Source of the DNA: JAWKMZ01 sp041391965
GTDB lineage: Bacteria > Bacteroidota > Bacteroidia > Flavobacteriales > Flavobacteriaceae
Reading direction: 5' to 3'
Assembly: GCA_041391965.1 (NCBI GenBank)
Contig: JAWKMZ010000001.1
Coordinates: 535,307-599,306, forward strand
DNA: 64,000 nt
Both the position numbers and the translations under genes were made by a program. Position 1 is the first letter of the stretch. The number at the start of each line of letters is the position of its first letter. Shown in pieces: positions 24,689 through 31,920 of this stretch. The notes beneath the pieces are model-generated. The model did not search any database. It was not told where the DNA came from and saw nothing but the letters and a program-made list of their open reading frames with translations.

Positions 24689-25121
24689 AGCTTTACAACC
24701 CTTAAGTAGAGAACATCATCATGGATTATTGTTATCCTGGAAAATACGCAACGGTTTTCATAAAAATGTTGCTCCTGAACGTATAAAAAGTTATGCTGAT
24801 TGGTTTTTTGAAACCCATTTAATCCCTCATTTTGAGATGGAAGAAACGCATCTTTTTAGTATTCTGGAAACCAATCATGACCTTGTAAAACGTGCCTTAT
24901 CTGACCATAGACGTTTAAAACGTTTGTTTAATAATGAGGATGATATTACTAAATCTTTAAGTAAAATAGAAGAAGAATTAGAACAACATATTCGGTTTGA
25001 AGAGCGCATTTTATTCCCTGAAATTCAAAAAACAGCTACAGAAACACAATTGGCTCACATAGAAAAAATTCACCAACAAGCACCTTTTGAAGACAATCTT
25101 GATGATGAATTTTGGAAATAG
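24660..25121 (+). CDS. Hemerythrin-domain protein
   Basis: Cytoplasmic four-helix-bundle protein of 153 residues. Expected di-iron ligands are visible: histidine in LSREHHHGL (about 16-24), then H-x3-H-F-x-M-E-E (THLIPHFEMEE, about 53-63), DHRRL (about 82-86) and EQHIRFEERILFPE (about 107-120). It begins inside the last codons of the upstream membrane protein (29-bp overlap), so the two are translationally linked. It may bind O2 or NO, or feed the membrane protein; this is inference. It converges with the porin gene 7 bp downstream. Confidence 0.85.
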   Translation: MNPKPQKRHKALQPLSREHHHGLLLSWKIRNGFHKNVAPERIKSYADWFFETHLIPHFEMEETHLFSILETNHDLVKRALSDHRRLKRLFNNEDDITKSLSKIEEELEQHIRFEERILFPEIQKTATETQLAHIEKIHQQAPFEDNLDDEFWK

Positions 25122-25128
25122 TACATAT

Positions 25129-26394
25129 TTATTGGGTTTGAGCTACTTTATAATTTAGCAATCTTGGTTTAAACACAAACATGACCCAAGCCCAATTTGT
25201 GTTATTATTGCTGTTGCCAGCTTTTAAAATTTCCATTGTTTTAGTTGCAAACATTTGAGAATATCCAGCTTTTAACTGAATGTCATTTGCTATTTTATAT
25301 CCAAGCGATACATCTATTTCAGTACCTAAACTATTGCTCATCTCTTTATCCAAAGTATTAACAACAGTCGCTGCAGACGAGAAAAAATGAGGAATTAAAT
25401 TAACAGAAAACTTATCTTTCTGATAACTTAATGGTAAATTAACATCTACCAATCCTACAGAATTCAAATGGTTACCAACATAAAAATAATCCATCCAACC
25501 ATTAAATTTATGATTGGTTCCAAAAAGCGGATTAAACGATTTTAGTTTAGAACTCGTCGTATTCATATCAGTTCCAGAAAGGTATTCTGCACCAAGTCCA
25601 ACATTAAAATTCGAGTTGAGTTGGTAATGAAAAACACCTGAAAAATTAAAAGCACTCAAACTTCTATCATTCACTTTTCCTGTTTGGGCATAAGCAGATG
25701 CTTCCATAGTCCACATACTGCTCTTATAATTTGCATAAGCGCCTAAGGTTTGATTGTAATCTACTTTTTCATCGCCATTGTTGTCAAAAGCAAAACCTGT
25801 ATTTAAAGCCAAAGCGCTAATGGATAGCTTATTTAATTTTGTGTGATACCATATATATTGAAAGGATTTGTAGTTGGCAACGTTATAATTAGCATCAAAA
25901 AGTGTTTCAGTTTCTGCGTTTAATGCCAAACCAATATCAAACTGATTCGTTGTATTTGGCCTGTAACTTAAAATTAGAGCATCGTGGCTTCTTCCTGTTT
26001 GTGCCCAATCGACATTACCAAAAATACGTTGGTCATCATATATGACTTCCTGACGTCCAACTTTTATAGAAAATTGCTGATTCAAAATGGCTTTTGCCCA
26101 AGCTTCATGTAGTGCAGTTCCATTAATATCGGTTGCAGATAAGGTATTGACATCTCCCCAAACTCTTACGTTTTGCAAGGCTATAAAAGCTTGAAGTTTT
26201 TCGCTACTGTAATTAAAATTGAGTCGAGAACGTTGCGACACAAATGTAGCTGCATCAGTAGCATCTGGCACTAATGTTTTATAGCCATGTCTGTATTCAA
26301 AACGTGGTCTAAGTTCTAAATCGACGTTTAATTCTTGAGCATAGAAATGCTGGCTCAACATTCCGAAGAATGTCAAAAAGACTATTTTATTCAT
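25129..26394 (-). CDS. Outer-membrane beta-barrel porin (alginate-export-like family)
   Basis: A 421-residue protein with a signal peptide (about 1-20, ending YAQ) followed by many amphipathic strands typical of a beta-barrel. The N-terminal block (LRPRFEYRHGY, then QRSRLNFNY, LQNVRVWGD, GRQEVIYDDQRIFG and WAQTGRSHDA) is the pattern of the 'alginate export' porin-like family in Bacteroidota. There is no evidence that alginate is its substrate here. As the last gene of nirK-nirV-sco-porin it may admit nitrite or copper (inference). Confidence 0.8.
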   Translation of the reverse strand: MNKIVFLTFFGMLSQHFYAQELNVDLELRPRFEYRHGYKTLVPDATDAATFVSQRSRLNFNYSSEKLQAFIALQNVRVWGDVNTLSATDINGTALHEAWAKAILNQQFSIKVGRQEVIYDDQRIFGNVDWAQTGRSHDALILSYRPNTTNQFDIGLALNAETETLFDANYNVANYKSFQYIWYHTKLNKLSISALALNTGFAFDNNGDEKVDYNQTLGAYANYKSSMWTMEASAYAQTGKVNDRSLSAFNFSGVFHYQLNSNFNVGLGAEYLSGTDMNTTSSKLKSFNPLFGTNHKFNGWMDYFYVGNHLNSVGLVDVNLPLSYQKDKFSVNLIPHFFSSAATVVNTLDKEMSNSLGTEIDVSLGYKIANDIQLKAGYSQMFATKTMEILKAGNSNNNTNWAWVMFVFKPRLLNYKVAQTQ

Positions 26395-26467
26395 AGGTTT
26401 GATTTTTGTCTTTTCCGCGAAAACGGAAAACTTTTTTGTCTGATTTGTATCTTAAATCTGTAAGGGT

Positions 26468-27187
26468 TTACATAATTTCACTTGCAGCTTTTTCAATATG
26501 TTGAATAGTTTCATCCGAATTTACACCAAGCCCTTCTTGCTGAAATACCATTTCACCTTTTGCATTAAAAACACTTATAATGTTGGAATGTGAAAAATCC
26601 ATTGGTGAAATTTTCTTGTAATTAACTGCTAAAACGGCTGCAAATTCGCGTGTATTATCTTCCGTAGATCTTAAAAATTCCCAAGGGTCTTGATCCATAA
26701 GGTTTTCTTTAGCAAAGGCTTTTAAACGCTCTGGTGTATCCGTATTAGGGTCAATACTTACAAAAACCATCTTTACCTTCCCTTTGGTATTTTCTGGCAA
26801 TCGTGCTTCAATATTTCGCATGTCTGCTACTAAACGCGGACACGCAGCTTTACAACTTGTGTAAATCATAACCATAACTAATACATCCCCTTTTAAATCT
26901 TTTAGATGGATGGTTTCGTTATTTTGATTGGTCCAAGTGGATGTCAAATTAAAAACAGACATGTCTGAAATTTCTTTAGAGGCTTGTTTTTGCTCTGTTT
27001 GATTTGTTACAGGAATCAAGGCCATATTACAAATTGGGCAACTTCCTGGTTCAGTATAGGTTGTATCGCCTTCGCATTTCATAGGACATTGATAGGTGGT
27101 GGTTGCACTATCTTTTGGTGGAGTATTGTTTTTGCAAGCTGTTAAGGTCATTAAAGCGAAACAAAAAATAAATGGTACTATTTTCAT
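26468..27187 (-). CDS. SCO1/SenC-family copper protein with N-terminal heavy-metal-binding domain
   Basis: Probable lipoprotein of 239 residues (lipobox TLTAC at about 14-18). Residues ~32-65 form a small metal-binding module with YQCPMKCEGDTTY and PGSCPICNM. The thioredoxin-like SCO domain (about 75-239) carries the copper motif CKAAC (YTSCKAACPRL) and the distal histidine in DFSHSN. SCO proteins load copper centres of oxidases; next to nirK it probably helps load NirK copper (inference). The N-terminal module is an addition to the simple SCO layout. It lies 7 bp after the NirV-like gene. Confidence 0.88.
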   Translation of the reverse strand: MKIVPFIFCFALMTLTACKNNTPPKDSATTTYQCPMKCEGDTTYTEPGSCPICNMALIPVTNQTEQKQASKEISDMSVFNLTSTWTNQNNETIHLKDLKGDVLVMVMIYTSCKAACPRLVADMRNIEARLPENTKGKVKMVFVSIDPNTDTPERLKAFAKENLMDQDPWEFLRSTEDNTREFAAVLAVNYKKISPMDFSHSNIISVFNAKGEMVFQQEGLGVNSDETIQHIEKAASEIM

Positions 27188-27194
27188 AATTGTA

Positions 27195-27968
27195 TTATTT
27201 TATTAGGTCTTTAGCGCATCTAAATCCTAAGTTTTTAATGGTATAATTGGCTTTGATACTGCCTCTAAAGGCATAACGCATAAAGGCGGCATAGTTCATT
27301 AAATCTGTAGCGCCAATTGCTGCACTACCACAAAATAAATTGTTGTCTTTATCAACATCTTTTCTGGACTCTCCAGAAAGTAACACGGAGTTAAAATCAA
27401 AAGTCCATTCCCAAACTAAACCATGCAAATCATAAACACCCCAAAAGTTTTTTGGCGTTTTACCAATTTCGTTTTCATTAGAACGAGGCGTTTCATACCA
27501 AGCTAAAATTTGTTTGTTATATGATTTTTTAACTCGTGCATCTGCGGTAGTTTCATCTGCCATGGCAACATATTCCCATTCGTCCATTGTTGGTAAACGC
27601 TTATTTTGGCATTCGCAATAGGCTTTTGCGGCAAACCATGAAATGTAGGTAATCGGACTATTTGGATTGGCATTATCATTTACTTGCAAATCATTTTTCC
27701 AGTTGCGTAAATAATTACCATCGGCAAATAGTTTTTTAACTTTAGATTTTTGCCATTGTGGATATTTAGCAACAAACGCCATATATTCTTTATTGGTAAT
27801 TGGATATTTGTCTATCTCAAAATCGTTAACCTCAACAGAAGCGGAATCTCTTCCATAAAGCGGTATATAATTTCCGCCTTTTATATATACCATCCCTTCA
27901 GACTGTCCATAACTAAACATCTGAAATACAACAAAAAACAAAAACAATCTGAAGGTTTTGGTACACAT
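27195..27968 (-). CDS. nirV: NirV-like formylglycine-generating-enzyme-family (SUMF1) protein
   Basis: A 257-residue exported protein (signal peptide about 1-21) with the SUMF1/C-type-lectin-like fold: GGNYIPLYGRDS, then PITNKEYMAFV, ITYISWFAAKAYCECQNKRLPTMDEWEY, GLVWEWTFDF, and the C-terminal GFRCAKD. Genes of this family called nirV accompany nirK in many denitrifiers, but their function is not settled. The catalytic cysteines of true formylglycine enzymes are not clearly conserved. It starts 18 bp after nirK. The symbol is assigned from context. Confidence 0.78.
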   Translation of the reverse strand: MCTKTFRLFLFFVVFQMFSYGQSEGMVYIKGGNYIPLYGRDSASVEVNDFEIDKYPITNKEYMAFVAKYPQWQKSKVKKLFADGNYLRNWKNDLQVNDNANPNSPITYISWFAAKAYCECQNKRLPTMDEWEYVAMADETTADARVKKSYNKQILAWYETPRSNENEIGKTPKNFWGVYDLHGLVWEWTFDFNSVLLSGESRKDVDKDNNLFCGSAAIGATDLMNYAAFMRYAFRGSIKANYTIKNLGFRCAKDLIK

Positions 27969-27986
27969 TGCTATTAATTATTGAAG

Positions 27987-29462
27987 TTATTGTTTTTTAT
28001 TTTTTACTTTATTAACCATCTCTGGAGTTACTACTTTTTTAGAGTTACCCCAACTGTGATAAACATACGTTAATACGTTTGCTATTTCATCTGCAGATAA
28101 GCTTTGACGTGTCATAACGCTGTTATAAACTTTGCCATTAACTGTAATTTCGCCTGTTTTACCATGCAATACAATACCAATAGCTCTATCAACATCTGCA
28201 TTTAAATAATCAGAATTTGCTAAAGGAGGAAAGGCATTTGGAATCCCTTGACCTTCTGATTGGTGACAAGCAAAACAGGTTTGCATAAAAATGTTTTTAC
28301 CAAATTTTAATTGTTCATCTAACGATTTTGCAGGAATTTCAGATTCTGCAACTTCACCTGATGCAGGCATACTTTGAATACCAGGACCTTCTGGTAAATA
28401 AATATCATCTCTCAACTCACCAGAATAGATTTTCTTATCTTGATCGCCTTCTACTTTAAGCATGCCTAAAGCTCCTTTATTAAAGGCTCTAAAGATAGAA
28501 TGGTCTACCAAAATAAAGGTACCTGGAGTTTCTACTTTGAAGTCGACCATAGTGGCACCTCCTGGAGGAATTACTGTTGTTTGCACATTTTCATTGATTG
28601 CGTTTCCGCCTTCAATATGTACTTTGTCAAATATTTCGCCAATGACATGAAAAGAAGATGTAAGGCCTGGACCACCATTACCTACAAAGAGTCTAACGGT
28701 TTCACCAACTTTTGCTGTAATAGCATTATCGCCTGTTAGAGCGCCAACTTTCCCATTAAAAACCACATAATCTGCGTTTTCATCTACGGCTTTTTGCATA
28801 TCAAAAGGCTGCAATCCACGTTCACCATTAGCGCCTTTAGTATAAAACTCACCTTGCATAATATAATATTCTTTATCTACAGGAGGTAAGCCACCTTCTG
28901 GTTCAACCAAAATCAAACCATACATTCCGTTGGCAATGTGCATCCCAACAGGTGCTGTTGCACAATGGTACACATATATCCCAGGATTTAAAACTTTAAA
29001 TGAGAATGTTTTTTCATGACCAGGAGCCACAAAAGAAGATTCTGCACCACCACCAGGACCGTTAACTGCATGCAAATCTATATTATGTGGTAATTTGTTG
29101 TTTGGGTGGTTTTGAAGATGGAATTCTATTTCATCTCCAACTCTGGTTCTTATAAAGCTTCCAGGAACTGTGCCTCCAAAAGTCCAATAAATATATTTTA
29201 CTCCATCGGTCAGTTCGCCTTCTTTTTCAAGAATTTCCATTTTAACGATTAATTTTTTGGCTTTTCGTTTACCTACAGGTGTTGGTACGTGAGGAGGTGA
29301 TGTTAATTCAGCCACCATTTCTCTATTAACAGGAATGTCTACCGTGTTTTCATATACTGTTTTTTTCTCTTTAAAGCATGAAAAAAACAAGGATGCCACT
29401 AAAAAAAGTAAACCAATTTGCTTTAAATTTTTTTTCTTAAAAATGATTTGTTTTGTTTTCAT
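27987..29462 (-). CDS. nirK: Copper-containing nitrite reductase with C-terminal cytochrome c domain
   Basis: Reduces nitrite to NO. A 491-residue probable lipoprotein (lipobox LFFSC, C29) facing the periplasm. Two cupredoxin domains: type-1 copper ligands H126, C167, H175 and M180; type-2 ligands H131, H166 and H321; catalytic D129 (NIDLHAV) and H272 (SFHVIGEIFD). A cytochrome c domain (about 383-480) with C396-F-A-C399-H400 is fused at the C terminus, so electrons can enter without a separate donor domain. It heads the nirK-nirV-sco-porin unit, with an FNR-like box and a Rrf2-like operator upstream. Confidence 0.95.
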   Translation of the reverse strand: MKTKQIIFKKKNLKQIGLLFLVASLFFSCFKEKKTVYENTVDIPVNREMVAELTSPPHVPTPVGKRKAKKLIVKMEILEKEGELTDGVKYIYWTFGGTVPGSFIRTRVGDEIEFHLQNHPNNKLPHNIDLHAVNGPGGGAESSFVAPGHEKTFSFKVLNPGIYVYHCATAPVGMHIANGMYGLILVEPEGGLPPVDKEYYIMQGEFYTKGANGERGLQPFDMQKAVDENADYVVFNGKVGALTGDNAITAKVGETVRLFVGNGGPGLTSSFHVIGEIFDKVHIEGGNAINENVQTTVIPPGGATMVDFKVETPGTFILVDHSIFRAFNKGALGMLKVEGDQDKKIYSGELRDDIYLPEGPGIQSMPASGEVAESEIPAKSLDEQLKFGKNIFMQTCFACHQSEGQGIPNAFPPLANSDYLNADVDRAIGIVLHGKTGEITVNGKVYNSVMTRQSLSADEIANVLTYVYHSWGNSKKVVTPEMVNKVKNKKQ

Positions 29463-29493
29463 TATATGATGTTTAGTGATATTAATTAAATTC

Positions 29494-29507
29494 GGACTTT
29501 TTTATCC
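29494..29507. promoter_or_regulatory. Candidate Rrf2 operator at the nirK transcription start
   Basis: On the minus strand the sequence is GGATAAAAAAGTCC. It keeps one half-site (GGATAA) of the ric palindrome exactly and the outer TCC of the other half. It lies 12 bp beyond the final G of the -7 element, so it would cover about +8 to +21 of the transcript, a repressing position. Confidence 0.5.
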
Positions 29508-29518
29508 TAATTGTAGTA

Positions 29519-29562
29519 CAAAGATAAAGTAGAACTGCTTCTAAGAATATGATATAAATCAT
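29519..29562 (-). promoter_or_regulatory. FNR-like box plus -7 element of nirK
   Basis: ATGAT-ATAA-ATCAT at 29549-29562 and the -7 element TATCTTTG at 29519-29526 (minus strand). Centre to final G is 36.5 bp, the same as at ccoI, ccoS and hemN. The start codon is 57 bp further on. Confidence 0.82.
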
Positions 29563-29579
29563 AAAGCTAAAAAAAAATG

Positions 29580-30413
29580 TTAAATTTTAAAAGTCATTAC
29601 AGGTAATGTTGAATGGTTTGCGACATCTTCGCTAATGCTTCCTTCAAAAAAATGGGCGATTCCTTTTCTGCCATGTGTTGCCACAGCTATCAAATCAGCT
29701 CCAATAGTGTTTGAAAAGTTTAAAATTCCTTTTTCTATGGAATAATCTGAAACATACTTAACGGTTTTTAATTTATTTAAATTGCCATCTGCTTTTTTCA
29801 AAAAATGAGTTACTTTCTTTTCAATTTCAGAAGAGCTTTTAAAACTTTCATTCGGTAAATTAACATATAATAAGTGCATTTTAATGTTTAATATCTCAAA
29901 CATCTGTGACGCTTTGATATAGGCATTTATAGAATGTTCTTCAAAATCTGAAGCAAAAACAACCGTTTCAAAATCCATTAAAACAGGATTATGTTTAATA
30001 ATTAAAACAGGAATTTCTGAGTGTCTTACCACTTTTTCTGTATTAGAACCAATAAAAATTTCTTTCATCCCACTGGCACCTTGTGAGCCCATTACTATTA
30101 AATCTGCTTGCTGTGCTTTTGCAACTTCATTAACCTCACTAAATACTTTAAAATGTTTGACAATAGGCGTCACGGCAACATTTTCTAAATAAGGTTTGTC
30201 CAAAAATTCAGCAAATTTTTGTTCTGCCAATTTTAAAAGGAAAACTGCTTTTGCGTGTTGTTCATTATCTGAATTAGTCAGTAAAGTGTCTGACATTTCT
30301 AACATATGAAGCGCCAATATTTCGGCTTTGTGTGTTTTTGCTAACATAACTGCAGCTTCTAAGGCAAACTCTGAATACTCAGAAAAATCAATTGGTACAA
30401 TTATTTTTTTCAT
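29580..30413 (-). CDS. Universal stress protein, two tandem Usp domains
   Basis: Cytoplasmic protein of 277 residues made of two Usp domains (about 1-145 and 150-277). The first has KIIVPIDFSEYSEFAL and the ATP-loop GSQGASGMKEIFIGSNTEKV; the second has THGRKGIAHFFEGSISEDV near the C terminus. It lies 10 bp after hemN and shares its FNR-like promoter. Low-oxygen Usp proteins are common in anaerobic regulons; the precise role is unknown. Confidence 0.9.
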   Translation of the reverse strand: MKKIIVPIDFSEYSEFALEAAVMLAKTHKAEILALHMLEMSDTLLTNSDNEQHAKAVFLLKLAEQKFAEFLDKPYLENVAVTPIVKHFKVFSEVNEVAKAQQADLIVMGSQGASGMKEIFIGSNTEKVVRHSEIPVLIIKHNPVLMDFETVVFASDFEEHSINAYIKASQMFEILNIKMHLLYVNLPNESFKSSSEIEKKVTHFLKKADGNLNKLKTVKYVSDYSIEKGILNFSNTIGADLIAVATHGRKGIAHFFEGSISEDVANHSTLPVMTFKI

Positions 30414-30423
30414 TAAAATTGAA

Positions 30424-31788
30424 TTAAATGGTCATAGAAAAAAGTTGAGTGTTAGGCTGGTTGCGCTGTAATAAGACGTCAAATGCCATACAAATATTTC
30501 TTATAAACGCTTGACCAGATTTTGTGACAATTATAGCATTGGAGTGTATTTCAATTAAACCATCTGTTTCCATTTCAGTCAATCTTAGCAAGACTTCTGG
30601 CAGTTCTTTAAAATACAAATGTGCATCACTCCAAGAGGTTTTAAAATGGCACATTAGGTTAAGGATATGGGTTCTGATTATTAAATCTTCTGTATTTAAA
30701 ATATGTCCTCGATACACTGGAATGATGTTTTCACTCAACAAATGATAATACTCTTCAATATTTTTGACATTTTGAGCAAATCCAAACCAGCTATCACTAA
30801 TTGCAGAAACACCTAAACCAATCATTGCCTGCGTTTTTGAAGCCGTATAACCCATAAAATTTCTGTGTAGCGATTGGTTTTCCATAGATTTATAAAGTGT
30901 ATCACTTTTTAAGGCAAAATGATCCATCCCAATTTCATGGTAACCTGCTTCAAACAATAATGCTTTGCCAAGTTCATATTGTTGTCTTTTGGTTTCTGCA
31001 GATGGTAAATCGTTGTCATTAAAACCACGTTGTCCATTGCCTTTTATCCAAGGCACATGTGCATAACTGTAAAATGCAATTCTGTCTGGTAATAATTTTT
31101 TGGTTAGATGGATAGTGGTTTTAATATGCTCAACTGTTTGAAAAGGCAATCCAAAAATAAGATCGTGACTTATAGAAGTGTAACCTATTTGTCGAGCTTC
31201 TTCAGTAACCCGTTTGACATTTTCAAAAGGTTGGATGCGATGAATGGCTTTTTGAACCACTTCATTATAATCTTGAACTCCAAAACTAACACGTCTAAAC
31301 CCTAAATTAAAAAGGGTTTGAAGGTGAATTTTTGTAGTATTGTTTGGATGGCCTTCAAAACTAAATTCATACCCTTGTGCAAGGTTGGCTCTGCTTAAAA
31401 GGCCATCTATCAAACGTTTTAAATTTTTGGGCGCAAAAAAGGTTGGTGTGCCTCCACCAAGATGAAGTTCTTTTATATTGGGTTTTGAGGTTAATAAATT
31501 ACAGTACAAATCCCATTCCTTTAATACAGCATTAATGTAGGGTGTTTCAACTTCATGGCGTTTTGTAATACGTTTATTACAGCCGCAAAAGGTACATAGA
31601 CTCTCACAAAACGGTAAATGGATGTATAAACTTACGCCTTGAGTTTCATTACTTTTTTCAAAAGATTGTTGTATAGATACTTTCCATTGCTTTGCAGAAA
31701 ATGTTTCCATATCCCAATACGGAACCGTTGGATAACTTGTGTAACGTGGTCCAGGTATGTTGTATTTATTGATTAATGAAGTGTCCAT
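30424..31788 (-). CDS. hemN: Oxygen-independent coproporphyrinogen III oxidase
   Basis: Radical SAM enzyme of 454 residues from the ATG at 31788, converting coproporphyrinogen III to protoporphyrinogen IX when O2 is scarce. The N terminus reads LINKYNIPGPRYTSYPT, the HemN signature. The cluster motif is CESLCTFCGC (C61, C65, C68, C70), followed by LHLGGGTPTFF. A start at 31809 would add 7 residues, but the -7 element at 31807-31814 makes that impossible on this transcript. It supplies haem for the cbb3 and NirK cytochrome parts under low oxygen. It is first in hemN-usp. Confidence 0.95.
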   Translation of the reverse strand: MDTSLINKYNIPGPRYTSYPTVPYWDMETFSAKQWKVSIQQSFEKSNETQGVSLYIHLPFCESLCTFCGCNKRITKRHEVETPYINAVLKEWDLYCNLLTSKPNIKELHLGGGTPTFFAPKNLKRLIDGLLSRANLAQGYEFSFEGHPNNTTKIHLQTLFNLGFRRVSFGVQDYNEVVQKAIHRIQPFENVKRVTEEARQIGYTSISHDLIFGLPFQTVEHIKTTIHLTKKLLPDRIAFYSYAHVPWIKGNGQRGFNDNDLPSAETKRQQYELGKALLFEAGYHEIGMDHFALKSDTLYKSMENQSLHRNFMGYTASKTQAMIGLGVSAISDSWFGFAQNVKNIEEYYHLLSENIIPVYRGHILNTEDLIIRTHILNLMCHFKTSWSDAHLYFKELPEVLLRLTEMETDGLIEIHSNAIIVTKSGQAFIRNICMAFDVLLQRNQPNTQLFSMTI

Positions 31789-31806
31789 ACTTATAAAATA
31801 TATAGG

Positions 31807-31850
31807 CAAAATTAAGCCCTTATATTATGAAAAAGTATGATTTTTATCAT
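31807..31850 (-). promoter_or_regulatory. FNR-like box plus -7 element of hemN-usp
   Basis: ATGAT-TTTT-ATCAT at 31837-31850 and TAATTTTG (minus strand) at 31807-31814. Centre to final G is 36.5 bp. The expected transcript starts about 15 nt before the hemN ATG. Confidence 0.83.
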
Positions 31851-31855
31851 GTTAC

Positions 31856-31894
31856 AAAAACAGCAAGACGAAATCTTATCATCTTGCTGTTTTT
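31856..31894 (-). terminator. Rho-independent terminator of hutH-hutU
   Basis: A 13-bp perfect stem (AAAAACAGCAAGA at 31856-31868 with TCTTGCTGTTTTT at 31882-31894), 13-nt loop, T-run on both sides. It lies 26 bp after the hutU stop and only 5 bp before the hemN FNR-like box, insulating the two units. Confidence 0.9.
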
Positions 31895-31920
31895 TTATGA
31901 TTAAGTTGTAAACTTGTTGG

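Noticed and set aside
22590..25121. Canonical NO reductase or flavohaemoglobin
   Set aside because: No NorB, NorC, NorV or Hmp motifs were found; only Ric, a hemerythrin and an oxidase-like membrane protein are present.
26405..26440. Hairpin TTTTCCG/CGGAAAA between the SCO and porin genes as a terminator
   Set aside because: The T-run lies on the plus strand, while both genes are on the minus strand; it may be a minor mRNA processing stem inside the operon.
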